The notes beneath the pieces were generated by a model. The model saw nothing but the letters and a program-made list of their open reading frames with translations. It had not been told where the DNA came from and did no database searches. Shown piece by piece: positions 14,372-23,500 of a stretch of 64,000 nucleotides of DNA. The DNA is from a virus: the IMG/VR virus record IMGVR_UViG_3300023184_004954, positions 1 to 64,000 of that record; one strand, written 5' to 3'. The position numbers and the translations under genes were made by a program. How positions within the stretch are numbered: the first letter of the stretch is position 1; each line of letters starts with the position of its first letter.

Positions 14372-15669
14372 GAAAAATAAAAGAACAAATAGATTACGGA
14401 AATCAACCTGAAAGAATGGACCCAAATTTGGAAAGAAAATTGGGAGACCCTGAGGGGATGTATGCAAAGAACCCTGCAATGAAAAAAGGTGTAGAAGATG
14501 TTCAAAGACTAGTATCAAGCAGATTTCAAAAAGTTACAGAAAAATTAAAACAAGTGACGGGAAATAGAGATTTAAGTTCTCGTCAAGTACAAGGAATGGT
14601 TTATAATGAATTGATGAGTCGAGTTCCCCAAGTTTTAAGTATAGAAAGCAGACATAGAGATGAACTTGAGCAATTGGCTGTAGAGGTTTGTTTAGAAGAA
14701 ACCGAAACACCTGAAGATTGGTATAAAATTGAACCTAATTTAAATAGGACACCCATTGATGTATCTAATTTTAGATATGACGAAGAGGAACCTGAAGAAG
14801 AGGAAGAAAAACCTGAAAAACCACAATATCCTTCTTTTGATATTGAAGATTTAACAGATGAAGAACAATTAGAGTTAGAAAAACACAAAAGAAATATTAT
14901 AAATGCCATTATTCAAGGGGCGGCAAAAAAAGGACATTATGTTTTCCAAAAACCAGAAGTAAAAGCAAGATTAGACGCTATTGACCCAAGTCTTTATCAA
15001 AGTTATTTGGGGGTTATGGCAATCAATGACTTTATGTATTTTACAATGGAACAAATGATTGAACAGATGAGTCAAACAGGAAATGGTGTTGCTGGTAAAG
15101 TTGAATTAGACAATAATGATGATGAAGAAGAAGATGAAGGTGGTGGGGAAGAAGAAAAACCTGATACAGTAATTAGAGCATTTGGACTTATGTTTCCAAT
15201 CTTATGTCACGAAATTATAAAAGGTTTAGAAGAGGCAAAAGGAAGACACGGATTACCACAAGACCAAGGAATGAGAGACAAAGTTTTAGGACAAACAGAT
15301 ATTTTATCAAATGAGCCAATGCAATTAAGAATTGGTCCTGAAATTGTTGAAAAATTAAGATTTACATTACCTGATGAAATGTTTGATGAAAGTAATAAAG
15401 GATTAATTAACTGGTTCCATATTTTGTTATATCAAATACCCGCTAAAGAATTTTTAACAATTATGGGAAATGTAATTTCTGAAGACCCAGCAAAAAATAA
15501 AAAAGCAACCTCAAGATTTGAAGAGATTATGCGTGAAGCAATGACTATGAAAAATGAATTTGAGGATTATCAAGAAGAAGAGGGGATTGAACCTAAAAAC
15601 AATGATGATGATGATGATGATGAAGGATTAGATGATTTCTTAGGTAGTTTAGGAATATCAAGACCATAA
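14368..15669 (+). CDS. Acidic head-operon protein
   Basis: A 433-aa, highly acidic protein with Glu/Asp runs around residues 140-155, 250-265 and near the C-terminus. It begins MRKIKEQ, with an I-K-E site within the first seven residues. Apart from the acidic runs it looks helical and globular. No family recognised. It directly precedes the terminase gene and overlaps the upstream stop by 4 nt. It could be a head-core or neck component. Confidence 0.65.
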   Translation: MRKIKEQIDYGNQPERMDPNLERKLGDPEGMYAKNPAMKKGVEDVQRLVSSRFQKVTEKLKQVTGNRDLSSRQVQGMVYNELMSRVPQVLSIESRHRDELEQLAVEVCLEETETPEDWYKIEPNLNRTPIDVSNFRYDEEEPEEEEEKPEKPQYPSFDIEDLTDEEQLELEKHKRNIINAIIQGAAKKGHYVFQKPEVKARLDAIDPSLYQSYLGVMAINDFMYFTMEQMIEQMSQTGNGVAGKVELDNNDDEEEDEGGGEEEKPDTVIRAFGLMFPILCHEIIKGLEEAKGRHGLPQDQGMRDKVLGQTDILSNEPMQLRIGPEIVEKLRFTLPDEMFDESNKGLINWFHILLYQIPAKEFLTIMGNVISEDPAKNKKATSRFEEIMREAMTMKNEFEDYQEEEGIEPKNNDDDDDDEGLDDFLGSLGISRP

Positions 15670-15687
15670 AATTTATAAAAAACTATA

Positions 15688-15721
15688 AAACCCCTCCAAT
15701 GAGCAATTAACGGAGGGGTTT
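15688..15721 (+). terminator. Terminator-like hairpin before the terminase gene
   Basis: AAACCCCTCC pairs with GGAGGGGTTT around a 14-nt loop. A T run is largely missing and the late motif follows at once, so read-through is likely. Confidence 0.6.
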
Positions 15722-15722
15722 A

Positions 15723-15730
15723 GTATTTAT
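15723..15730 (+). promoter_or_regulatory. Putative late promoter, 5 nt before terminase ATG
   Basis: GTATTTAT, 5 nt before the ATG at 15736. Confidence 0.55.
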
Positions 15731-15735
15731 AAGAT

Positions 15736-17496
15736 ATGACAAAAGAACAATTAATAATTGAGGTTACAAAATGTATGAGAGATACTCCATACGCATTAAG
15801 AACATACTTACAAACATTTGACAATACTGTTTCCAAGTATGTTCCGTTGGATTTATTCCCAGACCAAATTACCTTAATTAATGATTATGAAAAATACAAT
15901 GAAAATATTGCATTGAAGTATAGACAAGCGGGTGTATCTACAGTAACCGCCGCTTGGGCATCAAAAAGACTCGCATTTGCCAAAAAAAGTAAGCCTGAAA
16001 AAATTCTAATTATTGCAAATAAACTTGATACTGCCGTTGAGATGGCAAATAAAATTAGGGGGTTTACAGAACAATGGCCGGCTTGGGTTGGTATCGGGTT
16101 TTCCGCAGAAAAGAACGCAGCAAGACATTTTAAGTTAAATAATGATTGTGAGGTTAAAGCCGTTGCAACATCAAAAGATGCCCTTCGTGGATATACCCCA
16201 ACAATATTGATATTTGATGAAGCCGCATACATTGAAGCTGATGGTGATTTTTGGTCTGCTTGTATGGCATCACTATCTACGGGTGGTAAGGTAATTGTTA
16301 TCTCAACACCAAACGGATATGACCCAATTTACTATGAAATATACGACCAAGCATTAAGAAAAATGAATGATTTCAAAATTTCTGAAATGTTTTGGTGGAA
16401 AGACCCAAGATATACCAAAGATTTATATGTTGTTAAAACTCCTGATATTATACATTTTTTCTTAAATAGAAATGAATATACCGAAGATTGTGTTATTGAT
16501 TTATCCATAGATAACCCATATGAAAGAAATTTTGATGAATTAAAAAAATATATCTCTGAGGGATATAAGCCGAGCTCATCTTGGTATGAGAGTATGGTTA
16601 AAAAGTTGAAATTTGATAAGAGAAAAGTGTCTCAGGAGTTGGAAAGTAACTTTTTAGGTTCTGGTGACAACGTGTTTGACTCAGATTTGATGCAGAACAT
16701 ACTTAAGAACCAAATTAAGGAACCCCAAGCTAAAATGATGGGTGGAAGTCTGTGGATATGGAAAGAACCTGAAATGGGACACAAATATGTTATGGGTGTG
16801 GATGTATCAAGAGGAGATTCTGAAGATTTTTCATCTATTGAGATTATTGATTTTGATGAAAGGGAACAAGTATTAGAATATGTGGGAAAAATCCCACCAG
16901 ATGTATTAGCAGAAATTGCTTATAAGTGGGGGACTTTGTATAACGCATATTGTGTAACAGATTTAACAGGTGGAATGGGGGTTGCGACAGCAAGAAAACT
17001 ACAAGAATTAGGATATAAAGGATTATATGTTGATAATGTTGAGGTTCAAAATAAATGGAAGTGGGACCAAAAACTTAATGAAAAAATTCCTGGAATAAAT
17101 TTTAACAATAAAAGGGTTCAAATTATTGCGTCTTTTGAAGAAGCAATAAGACATGATTTCAAAATATATTCAACAAGATTATATAATGAAATGAACACCT
17201 TTATATTTGTAAATGGAAGACCTGACCATCAGAAAGGACATCACGATGATTGTATTATGTCAATATCAATGGCATTATATGTCGGAGAAAAATCATTTCA
17301 ACAACTTACAAAGAATTTAAACCATACAAAGGCTATGATAAATTCTTGGGCAACCACAATAAATGAAAATAAAAATACTTCAGACTTCTTCAACCCATTA
17401 GTACCTCAAGGGAACACTAAGACAGGACATTATCCAAGCCAAGGACCGGGAAAAGAAGACTATCAAAAGTATGGATGGTTATTTGGAGGTAAATAA
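15736..17496 (+). CDS. terL: Terminase large subunit (gp17-like)
   Basis: A 586-aa packaging motor and nuclease. The N-terminal ATPase has a deviant Walker A (RQAGVSTVTA, about residues 57-66) and Walker B ILIFDEAAYIE. The C-terminal RNase H-like nuclease has the acidic motifs MGVDVSRGDSEDF, VTDLTGG and HHDDCIMS. It translocates genomic DNA into the prohead at the portal and cuts the concatemer. Its position immediately before the portal gene fits T4-like order, although the sheath and tube genes that sit between them in T4 are absent from this window. Confidence 0.95.
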   Translation: MTKEQLIIEVTKCMRDTPYALRTYLQTFDNTVSKYVPLDLFPDQITLINDYEKYNENIALKYRQAGVSTVTAAWASKRLAFAKKSKPEKILIIANKLDTAVEMANKIRGFTEQWPAWVGIGFSAEKNAARHFKLNNDCEVKAVATSKDALRGYTPTILIFDEAAYIEADGDFWSACMASLSTGGKVIVISTPNGYDPIYYEIYDQALRKMNDFKISEMFWWKDPRYTKDLYVVKTPDIIHFFLNRNEYTEDCVIDLSIDNPYERNFDELKKYISEGYKPSSSWYESMVKKLKFDKRKVSQELESNFLGSGDNVFDSDLMQNILKNQIKEPQAKMMGGSLWIWKEPEMGHKYVMGVDVSRGDSEDFSSIEIIDFDEREQVLEYVGKIPPDVLAEIAYKWGTLYNAYCVTDLTGGMGVATARKLQELGYKGLYVDNVEVQNKWKWDQKLNEKIPGINFNNKRVQIIASFEEAIRHDFKIYSTRLYNEMNTFIFVNGRPDHQKGHHDDCIMSISMALYVGEKSFQQLTKNLNHTKAMINSWATTINENKNTSDFFNPLVPQGNTKTGHYPSQGPGKEDYQKYGWLFGGK

Positions 17497-17504
17497 GTAT
17501 TTAT
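17497..17504 (+). promoter_or_regulatory. Putative late promoter motif
   Basis: GTATTTAT just after the terminase stop, 30 nt before the portal ATG at 17535. Confidence 0.4.
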
Positions 17505-17534
17505 ATTATTAATTCATTGAATTAAATTTATATT

Positions 17535-19391
17535 ATGGCTGAAAATAAAAAAGAAAATATGACGATTTGGCAACGGTTAGGTCAAACATTTGGTCCCAAT
17601 TCCTTATTAGGACAAGATTACCCTTCGTTTAGTCTTGATAAGAAAGAATTATTAAGAACCAAAAGTAAGGAAGAATACGAAAAAGAAAAACTTCAAGCAC
17701 AACAAACTTTCTATTTAGGACAACAATGGGCTAAAGTAGAAAACAATTTATACTCTCAAGCAGTTTATTATGAACCATCAAGGTTATCTTCCACATATGA
17801 TTATGAAAGTATGGAATATACACCAGAAATTTCAGCAGCTTTAGACATTTATGCAGAAGAGTCAACAACAGTAAATGAAGATGGGTTTATGTTGCAGATT
17901 TATTCAGAATCAAAAAGAATTAAATCAGTATTGGCAGATTTATTTAATAATGTTTTAGATATTAATACCAATTTACCAATGTGGACAAGAAATACTTGTA
18001 AATTTGGTGATAATTTCGTTTATCTTAAACTAGACCCTGAAAAGGGGGTTGTTGGTTGTCAACAATTACCAAATATTGAGATTGAAAGAAAAGAGGTTGG
18101 TATGGGAGATAGAAGTCCTGTTGATTTAGGAAAAACAGAGGCAAAAAAAGCATTAACTTTTACTTGGAAAAATAAAGCAATAACATTCCAATCTTGGGAA
18201 ATCGCTCACTTTAGGTTATTAGGTGATGATAGAAAACTTCCTTATGGTACTTCAATGTTAGAAAAGGCAAGAAGAATTTGGAAACAATTATTACTATCTG
18301 AAGATGCAATGTTAATTTATAGAACATCAAGAGCACCTGAAAGAAGAATCTTTAAAGTATTTGTTGGAAATATGAATGATGAGGATGTTGAACCTTATGT
18401 TAATAGGGTTGCCGACAAGTTCAAAAGACAACAAGTTGTTGATAAAAATACAGGTAATGTTGATATGAGGTTTAATCAGATGGCTGTTGACCAAGATTAC
18501 TTTGTTCCCGTTAGAGACCCAGCGGCACCAAGTCCAATTGAGACTTTGCCAGGTGCAACAAACTTATCAGAGATTGCGGATATTGAATATATTCAAAAGA
18601 AACTATTAACCGCATTAAGAGTTCCGAAAGCCTTCTTAGGATTTGAAGAAGTTGTTGGAGATGGTAAAAATTTATCATTACAGGATATTCGTTTCGCAAG
18701 AACAATCAATAGAATACAAAAAAGTATGATACAAGAGCTAAATAAAGTGGCAATCATACATTTATTTTTATTAGGTTTTGAAGAGGAAATATCAAACTTT
18801 ACAATAGGGCTAACAAACCCATCTACACAAGCAGATTTGTTAAAAATTGATGTTTATAAAGAAAAAATTCTACTTTATAAAGATTTAGTTTCTGACCCAG
18901 GAAATGGTATTCAAGCAGTATCATCTACTTGGGCTAAAAAACATATCTTCGGATTCTCTGATGAAGAAATAAAAACAGACTTATTACAACAAAGATTTGA
19001 AAGAGCCATCGGTGAAGAATTGAAGGCAACCGCAACAATAATAACTAAAACAGGAATATTTGATACCATAGATAAATTATATGGTAATAATGCCAGCGGT
19101 GGTACACAAACAGGTGGAGCAACACCATCAGGAGAAGAAACCGCACTACCATCATTTGGTGGAGAAAGTGGGGGAGCACCACCACCAGCCCCTCCAGGAG
19201 GAGAAGGGGGAGAACCTCCAGCAGAAGCGCCGCCAGCAGGGGGAGAAGTTACACCTGAATCTAAAATAGATAAATTAAATATTTTGGTGGAAAATAGGTT
19301 TATTGAAGGTGCACAAATTTTAGAATTTAAAACAGGACAAAATTCTTTAGATGAAATGGATTTAGAATTAGATAAGTTACTAAACTCGTAA
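17535..19391 (+). CDS. Portal protein (gp20-like)
   Basis: A 618-aa protein matching T4-like portals in size and content: an N-terminal domain with YTPEISAALDIYAEES, a central clip/stem region with RIWKQLLLSEDAMLIYRTSRAPERRIF, and KLLTALRVPKAFLGFEE. It forms the dodecameric DNA gate at the capsid vertex. The C-terminus carries an extra Gly/Pro/Ala/Glu-rich linker of about 50 residues followed by a short acidic helix, not typical of T4 gp20. Confidence 0.92.
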   Translation: MAENKKENMTIWQRLGQTFGPNSLLGQDYPSFSLDKKELLRTKSKEEYEKEKLQAQQTFYLGQQWAKVENNLYSQAVYYEPSRLSSTYDYESMEYTPEISAALDIYAEESTTVNEDGFMLQIYSESKRIKSVLADLFNNVLDINTNLPMWTRNTCKFGDNFVYLKLDPEKGVVGCQQLPNIEIERKEVGMGDRSPVDLGKTEAKKALTFTWKNKAITFQSWEIAHFRLLGDDRKLPYGTSMLEKARRIWKQLLLSEDAMLIYRTSRAPERRIFKVFVGNMNDEDVEPYVNRVADKFKRQQVVDKNTGNVDMRFNQMAVDQDYFVPVRDPAAPSPIETLPGATNLSEIADIEYIQKKLLTALRVPKAFLGFEEVVGDGKNLSLQDIRFARTINRIQKSMIQELNKVAIIHLFLLGFEEEISNFTIGLTNPSTQADLLKIDVYKEKILLYKDLVSDPGNGIQAVSSTWAKKHIFGFSDEEIKTDLLQQRFERAIGEELKATATIITKTGIFDTIDKLYGNNASGGTQTGGATPSGEETALPSFGGESGGAPPPAPPGGEGGEPPAEAPPAGGEVTPESKIDKLNILVENRFIEGAQILEFKTGQNSLDEMDLELDKLLNS

Positions 19392-19398
19392 TATTTAT
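19391..19398 (+). promoter_or_regulatory. Putative late promoter motif
   Basis: ATATTTAT overlapping the portal stop codon, 15 nt before the ATG at 19414. Confidence 0.5.
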
Positions 19399-19413
19399 AA
19401 TAAAACTAATAAG

Positions 19414-20118
19414 ATGACATTTGGACAAATAAAATCTATAATTGAAAATCAATTAATAGAATCATATACAGACGGTAAAGAATTTAAAAAATCTTTACAA
19501 GGATTCAAACAAGATGTTTTGAATAATAACACCATATCTAAGATTTATTCTCTTTATGATGATTTATCAACACCACAAGGTTTATCTGAACAAGACGCAT
19601 CAGAATTCCTAAATGAAGGTATTTCTTTACTTCAAACTTTAATTACTAAAATAAAGATTCCAAAAGGCCCTATTACGGAGATTAAAAACAATTATCAATC
19701 AATAGATGAGTTGGTATATGTTACAGGTAAAAACATTCAGTTAACTGACAGATTAAATAATAAAAAACAAATAATTAAAACTCTAACTCAATCAAAAAAA
19801 GAAATTAAAGAATCTGTAAATATTCCTTTAAGTTCTATGGTTAAGATTGGTAATCAAAAAATTAATGAGTATTTAGAAAATATGGATGAATCCTCTAAAA
19901 AAGAATTATTTGATATCATCAAAGAAGATACAAAATCTTTAAAGATGAAATTTCAAACTCTTAAAGAAGACGCTTCAACAAAATTAAATATCTTAATTGA
20001 AAATGAAAAAGACAATGAGGTTAAATCTAAATTAACAGAAACTATTTCAAAAATAAAATCTGAGAAGTTTGACCAAATGAATTATTTGAAATTGAAAGAA
20101 TTAGTTGAGTCTCTTTAA
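19414..20118 (+). CDS. Putative head core protein
   Basis: A 234-aa helical, lysine/glutamate-rich protein between portal and protease, the position of T4 gp67/gp68 core proteins. The N-terminus IKSIIENQLIESYTD contains two I/L-x-E protease-like sites. No sequence family recognised, so the core role is inferred from position and composition. Confidence 0.6.
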   Translation: MTFGQIKSIIENQLIESYTDGKEFKKSLQGFKQDVLNNNTISKIYSLYDDLSTPQGLSEQDASEFLNEGISLLQTLITKIKIPKGPITEIKNNYQSIDELVYVTGKNIQLTDRLNNKKQIIKTLTQSKKEIKESVNIPLSSMVKIGNQKINEYLENMDESSKKELFDIIKEDTKSLKMKFQTLKEDASTKLNILIENEKDNEVKSKLTETISKIKSEKFDQMNYLKLKELVESL

Positions 20119-20300
20119 GATTTTTTCATTTGTTCAACGTATCTTGCTTTAAGGATACGGTTCCTTTGTTTTACAGATTTTTTTATAAATTCTTTTCTTC
20201 CATTAAGTGATTGATTTTGTTTAGTTTTAATCACTTTAGACTTAAGAACCTTTAAAGATTTCTCAATATTTTCCCCTTTTTTTATTTCTACTATTATCAT
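20115..20300 (-). CDS. rpsU: Ribosomal protein bS21
   Basis: A 61-aa protein with the bS21 pattern: MIIVEIKKGENIEKSLK, then LKSKVIKTK, a Leu-x-x-Arg turn (LNGRKEF) and a basic tail (SVKQRNRILKARYVEQMKK). The GENIE segment and the K/R spacing resemble Bacteroidota bS21. bS21 sits in the 30S platform beside the 16S 3' end and, in Bacteroidota, helps hide the anti-Shine-Dalgarno sequence. No Shine-Dalgarno precedes this gene, and a variant motif (ATATTTAA) lies upstream. It is on the strand opposite to the head genes, inserted between two of them, with a 4-nt 3' overlap. It probably exchanges into host ribosomes. Confidence 0.88.
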   Translation of the reverse strand: MIIVEIKKGENIEKSLKVLKSKVIKTKQNQSLNGRKEFIKKSVKQRNRILKARYVEQMKKS

Positions 20301-20385
20301 ATATTTTTAAATATAAAAAAAAATTTGATATTGTGTTTATTTAGCTATATTTTTATAAAAATAAACTATAATAATATGACTATTA

Positions 20386-20814
20386 ATGAAAAAAGGAAAA
20401 AGTGTAAAACTTAACTTATCAAATTCTTTCAAATCCATCTATGGAACTGTGGACTCCAAAAACTTAAAATCAATTTACATTAATATTCAATCTTGGGTCT
20501 CTCCAAGAGAAGAAATGGAAAACTGGAATCGGATTGTGTGTAATTTCAGTAGAGAACTTAAACACACAGTATACGATTCAATAGACACTTCTATCTTTAC
20601 CCCAAAATCAATTGTTGACTTAGACTTACGAACAAGTGGAATTCTTTACGGAAAAAAATCATTTTTAAATTTAGAAATTAATTTATTCTCAGATAAAGAA
20701 TTGGACTTTAAATCAAATTACGTTAAAAACTCTATAAAAACAATAATAAAAAACATTCAAGATTCTAACATTTCCTCAAACAAATACTTTGAATTTACCC
20801 TCACAAAAAAATAA
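20386..20814 (+). CDS. Hypothetical head-region protein
   Basis: A 142-aa basic protein, MKKGKSVKLNLSNSFKS at the start, with alternating polar/hydrophobic beta-prone stretches and a final ISSNKYFEFTLTKK. No domain recognised. Lies between bS21 and the prohead protease. Confidence 0.6.
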   Translation: MKKGKSVKLNLSNSFKSIYGTVDSKNLKSIYINIQSWVSPREEMENWNRIVCNFSRELKHTVYDSIDTSIFTPKSIVDLDLRTSGILYGKKSFLNLEINLFSDKELDFKSNYVKNSIKTIIKNIQDSNISSNKYFEFTLTKK

Positions 20815-20827
20815 CTCACAATACCTA

Positions 20828-20835
20828 ATATTTAT
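20828..20835 (+). promoter_or_regulatory. Putative late promoter motif
   Basis: ATATTTAT, 14 nt before the protease ATG at 20850. Confidence 0.5.
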
Positions 20836-20849
20836 CTTAAAGTAAATTA

Positions 20850-21557
20850 ATGAAAAAACTAAGATTATTAGAAGCAAATGAGGTTGGTTACGGACTTTTA
20901 GTTGAGATGGACGCAGGTTATGTTTCACCAAAAGACGAAATAAATGCAAAAATACTTCAAGAATCCACTAAAATGGATTATAGAAATCCTTTTGAATTTT
21001 ACGCCGTATTACAAAAATATGACACCGCAAATAGAAACGGTAGATTTTATCCCGAAAGGATATTAAAGAGAGAAAGTGAAAAATATAAGCAAACAATCGC
21101 CAAAGGTTTATCAACATCAGAACTTAATCACCCTGAATCATCTTTAATTGATTTGGATAGAGTATCTCATATAATCACAGAGATTTGGTGGGATAAAAAT
21201 ATTCTAATGGGAAAGTTAAAATTATTAACCTCACCAGGATTTCACGAAAGAGGAATAGTTTCAACAAAGGGTGACCAAGCGGCAAATCTTATGAGACAAG
21301 GTGTTACTTTAGGTATATCCTCAAGAGGTGTTGGCTCACTTAAAAAGATTGGAGAAAAAAATGAGGTTCAAGATGACTTTGAATTAATTTGTTTTGACTT
21401 AGTTTCCTCTCCGTCTACACCAGGAGCATATTTGTTTACCGATGCAAATGATAGAGACAAATATGAAGAAAATTTAGAAGAAGAAAAAAAATCAAGTGGT
21501 GGAGTAGAGAAATCAGTTGACTTAATGAAAAAATTATCCGATTATTTAGAAAAATAA
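20850..21557 (+). CDS. Prohead protease (gp21-like)
   Basis: A 235-aa serine protease of the phage prohead (herpes assemblin-like) fold. Candidate catalytic residues are His in ELNHPESS (about residue 94) and Ser in LGISSRGVG (about residue 158), and the following FELICFDLVSSPSTPGA strand fits the family. It cleaves scaffold, capsid and internal proteins after Glu during head maturation. Its own N-terminus (KLRLLE|AN) offers a self-cleavage site. It precedes the scaffold and capsid genes as in T4. Confidence 0.9.
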   Translation: MKKLRLLEANEVGYGLLVEMDAGYVSPKDEINAKILQESTKMDYRNPFEFYAVLQKYDTANRNGRFYPERILKRESEKYKQTIAKGLSTSELNHPESSLIDLDRVSHIITEIWWDKNILMGKLKLLTSPGFHERGIVSTKGDQAANLMRQGVTLGISSRGVGSLKKIGEKNEVQDDFELICFDLVSSPSTPGAYLFTDANDRDKYEENLEEEKKSSGGVEKSVDLMKKLSDYLEK

Positions 21558-21564
21558 ATAAATT

Positions 21565-21783
21565 ATGGAAATGGATGAAAAGTATTTTGTAGCAAAAATT
21601 ACCTATGATTTACCTGACGATGAAACGGGTAAAATCAAAAAAATCAGAGAAGAAAAATTAGTTCGTGGGTTTTCAGTAACTGATGTTGAAGCCAAAGTAA
21701 CAAAAAAATACGAAGGTTTTACACGCGACTGGAGAATAACTTCAGTGTCTGAAAGTAAGATTGATGAAGTTATTGAATCTTAA
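21565..21783 (+). CDS. DUF4494-like small protein
   Basis: A 72-aa protein: KYFVAKITYDLPDDETGKIK, REEKLVRGFSVTDVEAKV and a final RITSVSESKIDEVIE. The pattern (short beta strands, a 'sFTdvEAk' helix) fits DUF4494, a family of unknown function common in Bacteroidota genomes and their phages. It sits between the protease and the scaffold and is followed by a terminator. Confidence 0.65.
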   Translation: MEMDEKYFVAKITYDLPDDETGKIKKIREEKLVRGFSVTDVEAKVTKKYEGFTRDWRITSVSESKIDEVIES

Positions 21784-21801
21784 CAAATTGTTTAAACATT
21801 T

Positions 21802-21831
21802 AAAAAAAGTGGTCTTATGACCACTTTTTTT
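21802..21831 (+). terminator. Rho-independent terminator
   Basis: AAAAAAAGTGGTC pairs with GACCACTTTTTTT around TTAT. Confidence 0.88.
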
Positions 21832-21923
21832 ATTTTACGACATATTTATTTAATATAAAGAAAAACAATTCATAAAAAAACTTCACAAATCAATCAAAAA
21901 ATAAACTTTTTTCAAAAATCACA

Positions 21924-21931
21924 CTATTTAT
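21924..21931 (+). promoter_or_regulatory. Putative late promoter motif
   Basis: CTATTTAT, 24 nt before the ATG at 21956; a second TATTTAT (21951-21957) overlaps the start codon. Confidence 0.4.
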
Positions 21932-21955
21932 TAGTTAAAATAAATAAAATTATTT

Positions 21956-23467
21956 ATGCAAAAAAATAAATCATTAGTTGAAGAGGCACTTATTCAAATG
22001 AAACAAGTTGAAGAAGCTATCTCTGAAAATGCAAAAGGAATACTTGCTTCTACTATGAAGGAAGAAATCAATCAATTAGTAAAAGAGTCTCTTTCTGAAC
22101 AAGATGATGAAGAAGACCAAACAGATGTAGACGTAGATACTGACACAGACAATGTTGATGTTGATATGGATGCAGATAATGAAGATGAAGTTGAAATGGA
22201 TATGGACGCAGACACTGATACAGATGATGTTGATGTAGACGCTGATGTTGACATGGATATGGATTCTCAACCACCAATTGATTTAACTGACGCATCTGAT
22301 GAAGAAATTCTTAAGGTGTTCAAAGCAATGGGCGAGAATGACGGTATTATTGTTAAAAAGAATGGCTCTGATGTCACTCTTAAAGATAGTAATAACGATT
22401 CTGAATACATTGTAAGATTAGGTGAATCTATGGATGAATTAAATCAAGGAATGATGGAATACTCTGAAGAAGAAGATGACGACCAAGTTCAAGGTGTAAT
22501 AGACGCAATTTTTTCTAATAACAATTCTAAAAAAGACTCTTATAGAGATTCTGATGATGAAGAAATGGACGAAGAAGAAGGAGTTATGTACGAAATTGAA
22601 ATGGACGAAGAATCCGATGAAGAAGAAATGGATGAAGAAGAAACAATCTATGAAATTGAAATGGATGAAGAATCTGACGAAGAAGAATTAGATGAAGAAT
22701 CTGATGAAGAAGAATTAGATGAAGAATCCGATGAAGATGAAATGGATGAAGAAGATTCTTGGAGTATGGATGAAGCATACAGTCGCAAAAAACTCAAAAA
22801 AGGTATCAAACCAAAAGGTGTCGGAATAGGTAAACCAAAATTTGAATACAAGAAAACAACCGGTGGTTTCAAAGAAAGTATGAAACAAGGTGCAAAATCT
22901 GTAGGAACTGGTAAACCAAAATTTGACTACAAAAAAGGTGAGAACATGGGTGGTACTAATAAAATGGTTAAAAAAGTTGAAACTAAAGAAGCCGCAAGAA
23001 CTATGGGTATGGGCCCAAGAAAAGGTGGTGGACTTAGAAAAGGCATTACCCCCAATAGAAACCTTAAAGAGGAAATTCTACAACAAGAAGTTAGTATGTT
23101 GAGACAGAAAAATGAAGAATATAGAAAAGCTCTGAATACTTTCAGAGAAAAGCTAAACGAAGTTGCAATTTTTAATTCCAACTTAGCTTACGCCACAAGA
23201 TTGTTCACAGAACATTCAACAACTAAAAAAGAAAAAATAAACATTCTTAGAAGATTTGATGATGTTGAAACATTAAAGGAATCTAAAAGCCTTTATAAAT
23301 CAGTAAAAGACGAATTATCTAAGATTGAAAGTAAACCAATGAACGAATCAGTTGAAAACAAATTGAATAAAAATGTTTCTACAGGTTCTTCAACAACTCT
23401 TATTGAATCAAAAACTTATGAAAACCCTCAATTTATGAGAATTAAGGATTTGATGTCTAAGATGTAA
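21956..23467 (+). CDS. Prohead scaffold/core protein (gp22-like)
   Basis: A 503-aa protein directly before the capsid gene, the position of T4 gp22. An N-terminal helix (EEINQLVKESLSE) ends in an L-S-E site and is followed by a long Asp/Val-rich repeat (DVDVDTDTDNVDVDMDAD, residues about 58-105) and Glu/Asp/Ser repeats (DEESDEEEMDEEE). Two basic repeats, GKPKFEYKK and GKPKFDYKK, follow around residues 290-325, then a helical C-terminus ending FMRIKDLMSKM. An acidic core with a helical capsid-binding tail is what a scaffold should look like; homology to gp22 cannot be shown by eye. Confidence 0.72.
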   Translation: MQKNKSLVEEALIQMKQVEEAISENAKGILASTMKEEINQLVKESLSEQDDEEDQTDVDVDTDTDNVDVDMDADNEDEVEMDMDADTDTDDVDVDADVDMDMDSQPPIDLTDASDEEILKVFKAMGENDGIIVKKNGSDVTLKDSNNDSEYIVRLGESMDELNQGMMEYSEEEDDDQVQGVIDAIFSNNNSKKDSYRDSDDEEMDEEEGVMYEIEMDEESDEEEMDEEETIYEIEMDEESDEEELDEESDEEELDEESDEDEMDEEDSWSMDEAYSRKKLKKGIKPKGVGIGKPKFEYKKTTGGFKESMKQGAKSVGTGKPKFDYKKGENMGGTNKMVKKVETKEAARTMGMGPRKGGGLRKGITPNRNLKEEILQQEVSMLRQKNEEYRKALNTFREKLNEVAIFNSNLAYATRLFTEHSTTKKEKINILRRFDDVETLKESKSLYKSVKDELSKIESKPMNESVENKLNKNVSTGSSTTLIESKTYENPQFMRIKDLMSKM

Positions 23468-23500
23468 TTAAAAATAAACTTAAAAAAAAAATAAATTAAC

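Noticed and set aside
13834-14505. A 223-aa minus-strand open frame across the head operon
   Set aside because: Phe/Gly-rich shadow of the Pro/Lys linker in the coupled + genes, no promoter motif, would overlap two well-supported genes.
22068-22872. Several long open frames antisense to the acidic scaffold gene
   Set aside because: They arise from Asp/Glu repeat codons read backwards (Ser/His/Ile/Leu runs); low-complexity shadows.
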